Source: Clarireedia homoeocarpa
Lineage: Eukaryota > Ascomycota > Leotiomycetes > Helotiales > Rutstroemiaceae
Reading direction: 5' to 3'
NCBI GenBank assembly: GCA_001465935.1
Contig: LNKV01000030.1
Coordinates: 131,443 to 195,442 of the forward strand
DNA length: 64,000 nucleotides
Shown: positions 46,995 through 58,006 of the stretch, one piece after another
Layout: each line of letters opens with the position of its first letter
Position numbering within the stretch: the stretch's first letter is position 1
Made by a program: the position numbers and the translations under genes
Notes under the pieces: model-generated
What the model saw: the letters and a program-made list of their open reading frames with translations, nothing else
What the model was told of the DNA's origin: nothing
Database searches by the model: none

Positions 46995-48369
46995 CTACAA
47001 CTTTGACCCCTCCTCCACCTTCCTTTCTTCCTCAAGTACCTCCTTCTTTTCCCTGACCTCCATGTCCCTTGGGCCCTCCTTCGAGAACTTGACCAGAACT
47101 ACCCGCTTCTCATCTCCACTCTTCCCCTTCCCACTCAGTTCAGGTCCTTGCTTCCCTAACCTCAAAACGCTCCTCCCATCTTTCGCCATCATCAACCCCA
47201 TCGGACTTATAATTTTCTCTCCCCACGGAACACCTGTCCCATCTCCTCCATCGGTCTTCAGGAAATCCATGACGTCATCTCTTTGCTTTCTCAATTCGCT
47301 CTCTAGATATTCTTTACTATCAGGTAGGAAGGGTGCAAGGAGATACATAAGGTAGAACTGTGGTGGAAAGAGAATGATGTCGTTACGGCGCGCTTTTGAT
47401 AGCCATGTTGCGCAAGATGCGAATTCCGCTGCGGTATGCTCAAGACCGCCGTCGGAGGTAGGCGCAGGAATTATGGATGTGGATGAGGTTGCTATGGTTA
47501 GTGGAAGAAAATATATGTACATTTGAGTAGTAAACCGTTTAGGGAGGTTAGAGGGGGTGACCCAGCGAGTAAAGGGGTGCAGTCCATCTATAATGCAGTC
47601 AGTATGTTAATTTTGTCCGCGAATATAGACTCAAACAGGGACAATGCGGCATACCGACATCAACCTTCCCGCCTCTCTTCTCCACCCATTCCCTGAACCC
47701 TATCTTTCCGGCATGTATGTCCCTTCTTCCCTGTTCCATCTCCTCATCTGATACTTGAAGCAGTTCATCTCCTCCAACATTTTTAGCAAGCAAAATCCCA
47801 CTTTCTTCAAAGCACTCCCTCACCGCGCCAATTCTATAGACTTCGCTGTCGACATGCCTATCGTCGCTCTCAGGCGGTGGGATAGTTCCATCTGTGACTG
47901 AAAGGTTTCCGCCAGGAAAGACGTGAGCGGAAGGAAATGAGGAAGATGTGCGGACACGGTGAAGGAGGAGAATTTGATTTTGTGGTGAAATGAGCAAGAT
48001 GCTGTGGAGTCGGAAGGTTAGCCAGATATGATCATAAACAGAAGCTAGGCAACAGTACCTAGCACTTGGTCGTGGAATAGCAATGGGTTTCTTCGCGGAT
48101 GGAGTCGCACTGGATGACATATATTGCTTCTCTAAATCGGGACGAGGATGGGGCGCCATGAAGTTTGGTAGAGGTTGTTGTCTATGGATTGATCTAAAGC
48201 TGGTAAAAGAGCGTGTTCCGCGACGGCGGATAATTACCCACGGATTATGTGAGGTTGTTTTTGCAATTAAATTTCTATAGAAATATTTGAAAGAAAGAGG
48301 CTTTACGGAAGACATTGATCTCTGGGACATACATACTGTATGTAGTAAGTTTTGTCGCAACGGCAACAT
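46995..48369 (-). CDS. Nudix hydrolase, NUDT19/Pcd1-like, with peroxisomal SKL tail
   Basis: Exons 48369..48059, 48001..47655 and 47587..46995 give up to 416 residues. The Nudix domain shows SILLISPQNQILLLHRV, AHVFPGGNLS and a box with insertion ending RECFEESGILL. Later come DGLHPFTRWVTPSNLPKRF and TYFL-type strands typical of NUDT19, and the protein ends in SKL, a canonical peroxisomal targeting signal. This fits a CoA or acyl-CoA diphosphatase acting in peroxisomes. Start is uncertain: the ATG at 48369 gives a basic, presequence-like N-terminus, while in-frame ATGs at 48159 (MAPHP) and 48120 (MSSS) sit closer to the domain and make better sense with the SKL tail. Confidence 0.85.
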
Positions 48370-48881
48370 GTTGCGGGGTGCATTGCTTCTTCCGGAGTTC
48401 TAGAAGGGGAAGCCGAGGTCGGTAGAAATACTTGTAACTCTACATATCCCTGCACAGACAGCAGATCTTCGAGGCTCGAGAAGCTTGCATGTGAAATCAG
48501 ATCTAGGAATACAAAAATGATAAGTGACCGATTGGAAGCATCCACGTATCTTCGTCTTTAGATCCGGGTTCATTGCAAATTTGGAGAACTTGTCGGTCGA
48601 TTCATGCCCTCAGGTGTCAATTATGGACAACGCCAACAATTTTTTACTCACGACAGGGAGATAAATTGACAATGTTGTGAATACGAATGCGCATACTGAA
48701 AACATATTTCAATCCTGAGCCTCCCTAAGAAACCGAAGCTTCATTCAAAAGGAACCCATAAACTATACAAAGGCCCAAAAGAGTCTGAACGCGCGACTCT
48801 CGTTGTCGTCGCATACCAAAGCCATCGATATTCATAGTATCATCACAGTAATAGTAAGTACAAAAATGAAGAATGAACCGT
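48370..48881. other. Intergenic region upstream of the Nudix gene
   Basis: Promoter side of the Nudix gene and 3' flank of SLX4. No supported gene. Confidence 0.5.
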
Positions 48882-51572
48882 CTACTTCCGACTCCTGGCC
48901 TTGCCCCTAAGATTTTCTTTCCACAAGCAGCAAATACTCTTACTTTCACACCACTTCTTTACTTCCCACGGATCCACCTCCGCATCCCAACCTACCTTGT
49001 CAAGCGCCCCAGAATTTAACCATCTTGCTAAGTCTTCGAGAACGATTGGATCATAAAGAAGTATCTTCTCATACCAACTTGGCTGCGATGAATCTTTAGA
49101 GGGAGGAGCGCTGGTGACAGCAGTGGAGATAAAGCCGAAAAGTTGATCCCGCCGACTAGACAACGTCAACTCGTCTTCCTCTTCACAATCCACCGACGAC
49201 GAGAAGGGTGAAGATGTACGTTTTTTCCGGACTCTAGATGCAGTCCGGCGGCGGGGGGATGAAGAAGTAAGGGCTTCATCTAGATCCGAAATACCCTCGG
49301 CCAACTTTCCAACTTTCTTCGACTTCTTTGGTGTACGTACTCGAGAAAGGGGGGTGTCACTGTCCACTTCCAAATATTCAACAGTACTGACTTTCTTCGG
49401 TCTTCCCCTGGCTTTCGATGGTGAAGTAACAGTAATTGCAGCATCTTTCTTTGGCCTTCCACGACCACGCTTAGGCGATGATGGAGCGCTCTCAGTCGAA
49501 GCTGCAGCTAAGTCTTTGGATGCTTGTGACTTTTGTGTAGGAAGATTGCCTTGTAAGACACCCAGTGCCGGTCTGTTGCTCCCTTCCCAGCATTCTTCAA
49601 GTAAGGCTATCATCCTTTTGCGATTCTTGACCGGCTTAAACTTGTGCTTGCTAATTTCTGTTTTCAGCTCGACATCGGATAAAAGGTTGTAATCAGGCAT
49701 TGAAGGTTCAGCCGTCGCCTGTGGGGCTCGAGACTTCTTACGAGATTTCACTAGTGGCGTAGAACTAGTGCTGAAATTTCGTGGAGAGTCATTGAATACC
49801 TTCTGTGGACTAATTTGAACACGTGGAGGACTGCTAGAAAATCGAGATGCCATAGATATTGCGACAGGTTGTATTTGCCTAAATTCAACTTGTGTGGATG
49901 GAGGTCGATTGGCTTCAATGTCTTCAATGTCAACCCATTCGTCATGGTTGTTTAAAGGAGTATGAATTATGGGAGAATGCGTTGGCATGATGCGATTTTG
50001 CGACTTCACAACAGGTGTGTCAACTAAATCAACCACCGCAACGTCCATGAGATCACCGCGATCATCACGAGCTGCAACTGACCAGAGATTTCGGCTAGCG
50101 ACGACAGCCGCTTTTGATCGACTAGCAACCACGGAAGGAGGAGAGACAAACGGATCATCGTAATCATCAATCTCATTTGAGGCTTGCATTGCTGAATGCA
50201 GATCTCGAAGCAGGGTCGGGGATTCCTCTCGTGCTAGTTGACTGGAGGTTCCAAACACAAAATCTTGTCCGCTGACTTGCTTCAGTGCGGATTCTGGGGA
50301 AAGAAGAATTGGTTCAGCTGCAGTTCCTTTTTTGACTTTCGACTTAGCCTTCTCGGGACTTCTAGACCGATGTTTCGGAGGTACTTTGAAAAGACTTGTT
50401 GCAGCTTCACCATTATAATTTCGGGTTGAAAGATATTGGAGTGATGGAGCAGTCGCATCTGGAGGCTCCCCATCTTGAGCTTCCGCTGGGCCATATGCAG
50501 ATATCGCAAGCTCGGTAATGGTTCGGGCCTTTTTCTTCACTGATTTTTCTTTAGCTATTTTAGCATTTGGGGGAATGTTGGTCTTGACCATCTCGATTAA
50601 CTTTCGCTTGCGTGATACTGCTAATCCGTCAGATGCCTTCTGCTCGACAACCTTGGCATCGTTACTGCTGAAACTAAAATTGCCAAGTATATCCGTAAAG
50701 CCTCTACTACTGGTGTCAGACAAATCCACAACTTCAGGATTGTTGCTACTATCAGTGGCCACAGGCGTTGGTTTGGGCGGTGTCCAGTTCAGCTTCCGTC
50801 TGCTCGCCTGCAATAAACCATACCCTCCGGCCTCAGGTGGTTCAAGAACAGATTTCACAACTTCCTGCTGATTGGAGAAATGTTTGCTGGCATTGTCATC
50901 TCCTTGTGTTTCAAACTTGCTGGAGTTACTGCGACCTGTTGATTTCGTAACTTGTCCCTTACTTATCTTGGACTGTGAATCTTTGCTGGTATCAGCCTTC
51001 TTTGTTCTCGGTTTGCGAACTGGCCTTTCCTTCGACACAGTATTGGTGTCGGCATCTGCGCCCGCTTTCTTGGTTCTCGGCTTGCGTGGTTCTCTTTCTT
51101 TCACAGTGTCACTAGCTGGCTCCGATACCTTCTTGGCTCTCGGCTTCCGTGGTTTTTTCTCCACTGTTTCGGCAGTGTTGTCCTTGACGGACTTCTTTGC
51201 GGATTTTCGAGGTGCTTTTGCCATTTTCTGGGCCTCTTGATTGTCATCCTCCTTGGTAGTGGTATCTCGACCCTTTCCCGTCTTAGCGGGAGCCTGGCAA
51301 TCTCCCAAATCCCTCCCAATAATCGTAGGAACTGCCCGAAAAACATTGAGGCATTGTGGCGATCCTGGGGCGCCCTCACGTAATGAATTGGATGCGCTCG
51401 TAAAAGTCAATGCTACACTAGCAGGAATTGGTCCTCTAGAAGAGTCCGTACGCATACTGGAAGCCAATGTGCTCTTGAAAATATGACTTGGCGAAGGTAG
51501 CGGCGAGGAAGACATGTTTGTCGTGGCTAGGGGAGTGGGGGATGCGATCATGTAAATATCCGCCGAAGCCAT
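48882..51572 (-). CDS. slx4: Structure-specific endonuclease subunit SLX4
   Basis: Intronless, 896 residues from the ATG at 51572 (MASADIYMIASPTPL). The frame stays open 60 bp further but only through non-ATG codons. Most of the protein is disordered. A block at about residues 125-195 has repeated KPRAKK/KPRTKK units, and two AT-hook-like GRGRPKKD and ARGRPKK motifs lie near residues 713 and 730. A SAP-like helix pair is near LLSDVELKTEISKHKFKPV, and the conserved SLX4 C-terminal domain runs from about residue 815 (FGFISTAVTSAPPS) through LLYDPIVLEDLARWLNSG to VKKWCESKSICCLW. The C-terminal domain binds the nuclease Slx1. SLX4 scaffolds resolution of branched DNA during repair. Confidence 0.93.
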   Translation of the reverse strand: MASADIYMIASPTPLATTNMSSSPLPSPSHIFKSTLASSMRTDSSRGPIPASVALTFTSASNSLREGAPGSPQCLNVFRAVPTIIGRDLGDCQAPAKTGKGRDTTTKEDDNQEAQKMAKAPRKSAKKSVKDNTAETVEKKPRKPRAKKVSEPASDTVKEREPRKPRTKKAGADADTNTVSKERPVRKPRTKKADTSKDSQSKISKGQVTKSTGRSNSSKFETQGDDNASKHFSNQQEVVKSVLEPPEAGGYGLLQASRRKLNWTPPKPTPVATDSSNNPEVVDLSDTSSRGFTDILGNFSFSSNDAKVVEQKASDGLAVSRKRKLIEMVKTNIPPNAKIAKEKSVKKKARTITELAISAYGPAEAQDGEPPDATAPSLQYLSTRNYNGEAATSLFKVPPKHRSRSPEKAKSKVKKGTAAEPILLSPESALKQVSGQDFVFGTSSQLAREESPTLLRDLHSAMQASNEIDDYDDPFVSPPSVVASRSKAAVVASRNLWSVAARDDRGDLMDVAVVDLVDTPVVKSQNRIMPTHSPIIHTPLNNHDEWVDIEDIEANRPPSTQVEFRQIQPVAISMASRFSSSPPRVQISPQKVFNDSPRNFSTSSTPLVKSRKKSRAPQATAEPSMPDYNLLSDVELKTEISKHKFKPVKNRKRMIALLEECWEGSNRPALGVLQGNLPTQKSQASKDLAAASTESAPSSPKRGRGRPKKDAAITVTSPSKARGRPKKVSTVEYLEVDSDTPLSRVRTPKKSKKVGKLAEGISDLDEALTSSSPRRRTASRVRKKRTSSPFSSSVDCEEEDELTLSSRRDQLFGFISTAVTSAPPSKDSSQPSWYEKILLYDPIVLEDLARWLNSGALDKVGWDAEVDPWEVKKWCESKSICCLWKENLRGKARSRK

Positions 51573-51959
51573 ATTGACATTACCAAAACGTTTGCGCTGA
51601 GCGCGAGTCGCCGAGAAGAGAAGGCGAGACACGATGATTGTGAGGTATCATATCCAGTACAATATGGTTTGGTCCAGCTGCAGGTCGCCGTTGACCATGC
51701 GTGTGTGCAGGTACTGTGAGTTCGAGTCGGGAGCTCGCGTCCAGATTCCCCGATCCTCCAAATTGCCACGAAATCACGTGAAATACCAGATCTAATGTTG
51801 CCTTGAAACCAAGGTATGAATAAAACTCGCTAAACTGATGCCCTCATTTTCAAGCCCCACGAAAATTAACATCGAATTTCAACCTCGACGACTTCAACGC
51901 CTATCACAGCACTTACGAATCCTCTTCTTTCCTCCAAGTAACCAACAAAAGTCGCAAAA
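51573..51959. promoter_or_regulatory. Shared divergent promoter of slx4 and the S21 ribosomal protein gene
   Basis: 387 bp separate the two divergent start codons, so promoter elements of both must lie here. No single TATA box stands out. Confidence 0.5.
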
Positions 51960-52328
51960 ATGGAAAACGACAAAGGAGAATTGGTCGATCTGTAGGTTAT
52001 CTCTTTTGGCGATTACCTGCAGCAATTTCTGTCGCTGTTGCTTCTACAAGCAGATAAAAAAGAGAAATCATGTCTAATCATTAAATTTCACAGTTATGTG
52101 CCACGTAAATGCAGCGCTACCAACCGCATCATCAAGGCCAAGGATCACGGATCTGTCCAAATCTCTATCGCGAAGGTTGACGAGAACGGAAGAGTCACTG
52201 GCGAGAACCAAGTTTACGCTCTTTGCGGATTCGTACGAGCAATGGGCGAGGGTGATGACTCTTTGAACCGATTGGCACAACGGGATGGTCTGTTGAAGAA
52301 CGTCTGGAGCGCTCAAAGCCAAAGATAA
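51960..52328 (+). CDS. rps21: 40S ribosomal protein S21 (eS21)
   Basis: Exons 51960..51991 and 52094..52328 (102-bp intron) give 88 residues, the normal length. Sequence from MENDKGELVDLYVPRKCSA through NRIIKAKDHGSVQI to LCGFVRAMGEGDDSLNRLA and GLLKNVWSA is unmistakable. It is part of the small ribosomal subunit and assists late pre-rRNA processing. An intron soon after the start codon is common in fungal ribosomal protein genes. Confidence 0.97.
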
Positions 52329-53408
52329 ATCTGCGCTTTTCGGAGTTTGCTTTCGGTACGCGGCTCATGCATGATTTACGAACACATACTTGGATGTGGA
52401 CTAATGCGTGTGAATAGATTGGGCAGTTCATCGGTTGGGTTGGCTTGGGGTAGGATGGGCTTGAAAAATAAAAGGGGCACATGTGGCGAAGGATAAAAAT
52501 GGCTGCATTTAGCACTTATATGCTGAGATAGTCACACTTCACATCGTGATCCCGAATCGACAACACCTTCACATCCACATATATGTCTTGATCTCAATTG
52601 GTGATTGGTGCATGGACTGTCTATGTGATGCGACGACAACGGCTTTTTAAAACTTCTCGGACCACCTTCCACGGTAACCAATTGTTCGAGGAGTCAAATT
52701 GCTATTGGATGGTTGCACAAACCTCAATAGCAGAGCAAGCCGGAGATTTATATTATTCTGGCCTTCTGAAGAGCTGTGACGTTAGAGCATCTCGTCGGAG
52801 CACAGATACGGGCCGGACAAGCCGAAGGGCACTCAATTATACATATAAGATGATCGAGCCTTGTATCGTTTACTGACCGTGTTCAATTTCTTCTCATTTG
52901 CAATCATACATACTCCATTCCTTTTAAACCATCTTGCTCTTTGTCCCTTTCTATTTTCCTGTGTTGCGGCACTGGTTGCCAAGGGCATTTATAAATTAAT
53001 GTATCCATTGCAGCCATGACAATGCCATACCATTTCTATCATTATCTCGAGCTGTCTCCTGGACTTCATAGGGTCTATGTTCGTAGCTTGCCGTGACCGG
53101 CACGAGCCGGGTATGAAAAACGTGCCGCGAAACAATTGCGGGTGTGCTAATAGTACCGCGCCGTCGATTCGCATTTAACCACACACCTGCTACCTAGATC
53201 GACGCTACCAGTGAAGTGACAATCGCTAATCTAACTCTATTCCATATTGGGGAAAGTTTTCAAAGACCCTTGCGTGAGTGATGACCTCAATAAACAGTTG
53301 CGTTGAATTCTAATTCGCTCTCGTTTTCAAGGTCCGCGTCTTTCATTTATCGCTGTATTTGCATCCATCTTCATAGTCAAAATCTTCCTTTTTCTACATT
53401 TTCCCCTT
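52329..53408. other. Intergenic region upstream of photolyase
   Basis: About 1.1 kb without a supported gene; short frames lack ATG or family signal. Contains the photolyase promoter. Confidence 0.5.
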
Positions 53409-55319
53409 ATGTTTGCGCTCCGCCAGCAGAGTAGATTTCTGTGTAAGCTATTTCCAGCTCTGTCAATCAGGTCTAGGCAAAAGCCATCTCTGTGTGCGAA
53501 ATCCTTTACTACCTCACAAATCGTCAAAATGCCCGCAAGAAAAATTGCAGTAGGGGCCAAACGAAAGGAAACAGCCAGCCCAGACACAAGTCTAAGCGGC
53601 TCGGTGAAGAAATCCAAGCTTGAGAATAGCGACCTGCCCAAGATCCGCCAATCACACTACAGCGCACAGGAAGCTGAGGACAATGGCATTGTGCTTCGAA
53701 AGTACTACCCACCGGAGATGAATAACGCGCGAGCACTGGCTTATAATGATAATGAATTGCCGCGACCTATCGAATTGCTGGCATCCGCTTTGGAAGAGAC
53801 AAAAGAGGGGCGTGAAAAGATTGAGATCAAGGACGCCGTTGTGCATTGGTTCAAATGCGATTTGCGAACACAGGACAACAAATCTCTACATCTTGCGAGT
53901 GAGAAAGCGAAAGAGAAGGGTGTCCCTCTTATTGCAATATATATTATTAGTCCTCAGGATTTCGAAGCTCACTTGACCGCACCTATCAGAGTTGACTTCA
54001 TTTTAAGAACTTTGGAAATCTTGAAAGAAGACCTGGGAAAGCTGGACATACCCCTATACGTCGAGACCGTTGAGAAGAGAAAAAAGATCCCGGGACGAAT
54101 ACTAGAGTTGCTGGAGGAGTGGGGGGCTAGTCATTTGTTTGCCAATGTGGAATATGAGGTTGATGAATTGAGACGTGAGGCTATGATGGTCCGAAGTTGC
54201 TTGGACAAAGGCATTGCTATGGATGTGTTACCTGACACATGTGTGGTTAACCCAGGTGAACTTGCGACCGGGCAAGGCAAGCAGTATTCGGTTTATAGTC
54301 CCTGGTTTCGATCTTGGATTGCGTACGTACACAACAACAATCATTTATTGGACTTGTTCAGTCCCCCAAAGAAGAACCCCGATAGTGCACGAAAGAAATT
54401 TGCGCACTTGTTCAAAAGCAAGATTCCTCCAGCGCCAGATAACAAGAAGTTGACCGACGAGGAAAAGCAGAGATTCCGGCCGATGTGGCCAGCGGGCGAA
54501 GGCGAAGCACAGGATAGGCTCGCGAAGTTTGTAGACGATCGTATTGCCCAATACCACGAGCACAGAAACATCCCTTCGTTAATGGGAACCTCCTCGTTAA
54601 GTGTGCATTTTGCAGCTGGTACACTAAGCGCTAGGACGGCTATCCGTACGGCAAGAGATCACAACACTACCAAGAAGCTCGATGGGGGTTATCCAGGAAT
54701 CCAAACCTGGATCAGCGAAGTTGCTTGGCGAGATTTCTACAAACATGTTCTAGCACATTGGCCATATATCTGTATGAACAAACCATTCAAGCCAGAGTAC
54801 ACAAACATCGACTGGGAGTACAATCAGGAACATTTCAAAGCCTGGACAGAAGGCAAGACTGGTTATCCAATTGTTGACGCTGCTATGAGACAACTACACC
54901 ATTGCGGATACATGCACAATCGCTGCCGCATGATAGTTGCCTGCTTCCTAGCTAAAGATCTTCTTCTTGACTGGCGCATGGGGGAGCGCTATTTCATGGA
55001 ACATCTCATAGACGGCGATTTTGCGTCGAACAACGGAGGATGGGGGTTCAGTGCTTCGACGGGAGTGGATCCGCAACCGTATTTCCGCATCTTTAATCCA
55101 TTGTTGCAGAGTGAGAAGTTTGATCCAGATGGTGAGTATATTAGGAAGTGGTTGCCGGAGTTGAGCGAAATCAAGGGGAAAGCGATTCATGATCCCTGGG
55201 ATCGAGCACCGTTGAAGACAAAGACGACGGGATATCCGAAGAGGATTGTGGAACACAAGGATTGTAGGGACAGGTGTTTAGCGAGGTATAAGCAAGGATT
55301 GGGGAGGGATACTGCCTGA
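53409..55319 (+). CDS. phr1: Deoxyribodipyrimidine photolyase (CPD Class I type)
   Basis: Intronless, 636 residues. The N-terminal photolyase domain (about residues 140-290) begins VVHWFKCDLRTQDN; the FAD-binding domain covers about 340-610. FAD and substrate motifs: SSLSVHFAAGTLS, EVAWRDFYKHVL, GYPIVDAAMRQL, MHNRCRMIVACFLAKDLL and SNNGGWGFSASTGVDPQPYF, then RIFNP. It repairs cyclobutane pyrimidine dimers with light. The first 40 residues resemble a mitochondrial presequence, and a second in-frame ATG at residue 41 (53529) begins MPARKIAVGAKRK with basic nuclear-signal-like stretches. Expression is likely light-induced, by analogy with other fungi. Confidence 0.95.
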   Translation: MFALRQQSRFLCKLFPALSIRSRQKPSLCAKSFTTSQIVKMPARKIAVGAKRKETASPDTSLSGSVKKSKLENSDLPKIRQSHYSAQEAEDNGIVLRKYYPPEMNNARALAYNDNELPRPIELLASALEETKEGREKIEIKDAVVHWFKCDLRTQDNKSLHLASEKAKEKGVPLIAIYIISPQDFEAHLTAPIRVDFILRTLEILKEDLGKLDIPLYVETVEKRKKIPGRILELLEEWGASHLFANVEYEVDELRREAMMVRSCLDKGIAMDVLPDTCVVNPGELATGQGKQYSVYSPWFRSWIAYVHNNNHLLDLFSPPKKNPDSARKKFAHLFKSKIPPAPDNKKLTDEEKQRFRPMWPAGEGEAQDRLAKFVDDRIAQYHEHRNIPSLMGTSSLSVHFAAGTLSARTAIRTARDHNTTKKLDGGYPGIQTWISEVAWRDFYKHVLAHWPYICMNKPFKPEYTNIDWEYNQEHFKAWTEGKTGYPIVDAAMRQLHHCGYMHNRCRMIVACFLAKDLLLDWRMGERYFMEHLIDGDFASNNGGWGFSASTGVDPQPYFRIFNPLLQSEKFDPDGEYIRKWLPELSEIKGKAIHDPWDRAPLKTKTTGYPKRIVEHKDCRDRCLARYKQGLGRDTA

Positions 55320-55905
55320 GTATGTGTGTGTTTGAAGCTTTATGTATGAGTGCTGTGTATCTGTTCTACTTGCGAAGAGAGAAAGGTGTCCGTGGAGTGT
55401 CATGATATCCCGGTCAGTCATATCTGTTGGTTAATCACTAAAGCTCTCTGCACAGTCGTGTGCCTATTTAGCATAATTTGTTACTGTCGCCTTCATGTGC
55501 AGGCTGTTCCAAAACGGAAGTCTCTTCTTCCAGAGCTCCCAATCTTCATCCTAGCTTTGATGCTTGTTGTCACAGATAGAAGAAGGCAGTCTCAGTGCAG
55601 CATCACAGTATGCCACGCGACCTGGAACATTGCTCGATTGTCGCCATAGGATGAATGCCGAGGCTGGTACCAAATTCATCCGACTTAACGAAATTTTAAA
55701 GTTGAAGAAAATCTTGAGAAAGTGAATATCCACAGCAGAGCAAACTCCTACAGTTCTGGTCTACAGTTCTTGTCTACAGTGCTTGATAATTTGCATCGCT
55801 TTCATCTGCTCCTGCAAGTATTTCAACTCGCCGTCAGCCATTCCGCACCCACGTTTGCGCTGTCTAATTTTCCATCTAGAATACACAAAAACAATTCATC
55901 ACGAA
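55320..55905. other. Intergenic region before the RRM gene
   Basis: Between two plus-strand genes. The RRM frame is open about 120 bp upstream of the chosen ATG but the extra residues look like UTR. No separate gene. Confidence 0.5.
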
Positions 55906-57444
55906 ATGGCTACTCCTCCCGACAACAACCCCCTTGCTATCAGAACCTACTACAGCTGCACAGGCGACTCTTCCCAAGAAGGCAGCGACGTTTACCTGTC
56001 ATGCAAATCATATTCAAGCACGCGCTACATCCCCGGCATACCTCTTCCATATACAGATGCCCAGGTTGAAGGGCGCGCACTCTATGTTGCTGGCGTCCCA
56101 GAAAAATGGCAAGTCCTGCCCTTTTCGCGGGTTTTTGAATACTATGGAACGGTTGAATGTTGTCCGACGATCATCGATCTTGAGAGAAGGAGCACCTTTC
56201 GCTGGGTAGTAATGAGCACTAGAGAAGAGTGTCTTTTGGCATTGGAAAAAACGCATGGCTTTCAGTTGGAAGGGAGTAAGATCTGGGTTACGGAAGCACT
56301 GCCACCGAGTTCGCTGGTCGAGCTGATCAATTTGAATGATGTAAACCGGAATGGCAAGATTCGTGAAGAGAGTGCGGAGGTCCAAGACGAACAAGAAGAA
56401 ATCGCGACGGCAACCAGAACGGCGCATCGTCACCCATCTCCCTCAGAGATTACGGCAGCTGTTCCTGAAGAGGAAAAGAGAACATCTCAACATATACCAA
56501 CACCACTCAATCTCAATGTTGCTCACACACGATCGACTTCTCACCGAGTCTCACCTTCACTTCCCACACAATCACCATTCCCTAAACAAGACCCCTTCCA
56601 AAGTACATCGAGCCCTAACCTTGTCAGCCCCAGCACCCCCACAGCGGAATCATCCAACTCCCAAACCCGATCCAACACGTGGGCAACCGTCGTAAGCAAT
56701 TCCTCATCCAATAACAAAGATGTCGACTTGCATTCCAATACCCAGCTCTCCCGCAACAGCAGCCACCGCCGCCTCAATACAACCGGCCGCATCCCCTCCA
56801 TCTCCATCTCCACCGAGCCACTCTCAGAGCAAATGCGCGTCATTCTACTTCTCGACCTTCCATCCTACATAACCCTAACCGACATATCTGACGCCGTACG
56901 CGAAGGCCCTCTCGTCTGCATCCGCTTCGGCGCCGATATCGACACCGGCTCGCGCTACTCCGGCATCGTATTTCAGCACTCCCGAGATGCCGAAACCTTC
57001 CACGCCATCATGCAAGGCGAGCGCGCAACAGGTGTTCCTGGCCGATTCCGCTTCATCACGTCCTGTGTGCGTGGTGACCCGTTCCCGCTCAACGAGGAAA
57101 TAATGCTCATGGGTCCGCCTACGTATGCGAGTCGGCGATTGACGATTGTGAAGAAGGCATTTTTCTTTGCATTTACGGAGAAGAATTTAAGAACGTTGTG
57201 TGAACGGGAAGTCGGCAGGGATCATATACAGTTGGTGTTTGTGTATAATGGAGGGAATGCCACGGTGGTGTTTTCCGAGGTAGCGGCAGCGGTGAAGATG
57301 AAAGCGAAATTGGATTCGTTGCGAGAGATGGCAGGGAAGCCGGGAGGGAGTAGTAGCATTTATGAGGGGTTGCAGGTTACATTTTCGAAGGACCCGTGTG
57401 AGGTGGGGGAGCCGTTGAATTTGCAGTCTGCTATGTATGACTGA
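55906..57444 (+). CDS. RRM-type RNA-binding protein with three RRM-like regions
   Basis: Intronless, 512 residues from MATPPDNNPLA. The first RRM-like region (about residues 56-135) has GRALYVAGVPEKW as RNP2-like strand and later FRWVVMST as RNP1-like strand. A Ser/Pro/Thr-rich disordered linker spans about 140-305. A second region starts MRVILLLDLPSYITLTDI (about 309) and a third starts RRLTIVKKAFFFAF (about 408). The layout resembles fungal Mei2-like or Scw1-like RNA binders but I cannot place it. The RNP aromatic residues are weakly kept, so RNA binding is likely but not certain. The frame extends 41 codons upstream from a non-standard position; the ATG in AATTCATCACGAAATGG context was chosen. 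Confidence 0.7.
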   Translation: MATPPDNNPLAIRTYYSCTGDSSQEGSDVYLSCKSYSSTRYIPGIPLPYTDAQVEGRALYVAGVPEKWQVLPFSRVFEYYGTVECCPTIIDLERRSTFRWVVMSTREECLLALEKTHGFQLEGSKIWVTEALPPSSLVELINLNDVNRNGKIREESAEVQDEQEEIATATRTAHRHPSPSEITAAVPEEEKRTSQHIPTPLNLNVAHTRSTSHRVSPSLPTQSPFPKQDPFQSTSSPNLVSPSTPTAESSNSQTRSNTWATVVSNSSSNNKDVDLHSNTQLSRNSSHRRLNTTGRIPSISISTEPLSEQMRVILLLDLPSYITLTDISDAVREGPLVCIRFGADIDTGSRYSGIVFQHSRDAETFHAIMQGERATGVPGRFRFITSCVRGDPFPLNEEIMLMGPPTYASRRLTIVKKAFFFAFTEKNLRTLCEREVGRDHIQLVFVYNGGNATVVFSEVAAAVKMKAKLDSLREMAGKPGGSSSIYEGLQVTFSKDPCEVGEPLNLQSAMYD

Positions 57445-58006
57445 GTAAGGCAGGTTGTGAGGCGGAGTGCAAAATATGGCCGCTTGGATCGAGAGGAGGT
57501 GGTGGTTCAGAGTGGATAGTGTCGCGATACTGTGCTTTGCTTTGCTTTGCTTTGCTTGTGGACTATCTCGTTGGATCATTCTAGCTCTGCTTGAAACTTG
57601 TTCGGCGAGCTGCCATTGCAGTCGCTCTCTTGAATGTTGGATCGCGACGACCAAGATGGCCTCGAAGACGTTTCTGGATTATGCCAGTTACCGTATATAT
57701 TTTCTTTCTTTTTTCCACTAATATCTGTTTCTGCTGCACTAAGCACCAAATCACACGACGATGAAGATGAAGTTGATGGATACCTCGATTCTGAGTGTTA
57801 ATTCTGATGTGATTAAGCCACCGGGTCCCCTAGAACCCTACTGAAGATCTTCAGACCCTCTCTTGCACTAACGACTATCTCTCGTGATGTGCTGTATAGT
57901 AATCTAGTTTTCTCTAACAAGACTCCCCATGCATTAAGTGCTTCTAAAACTCCCCACAAATGCACCCTGAACCCATATGATACAAAAATGCTAAGTCCCC
58001 AAAATG
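57445..58006. other. Convergent intergenic region
   Basis: 3' flanks of the RRM gene and GT32-like gene. A run of TTTGC units is near 57535-57560. No gene seen. Confidence 0.5.

Noticed and set aside
51573..51632. 20-residue N-terminal extension of SLX4
   Set aside because: It starts at GTG, and the downstream ATG fits the SLX4 N-terminus.
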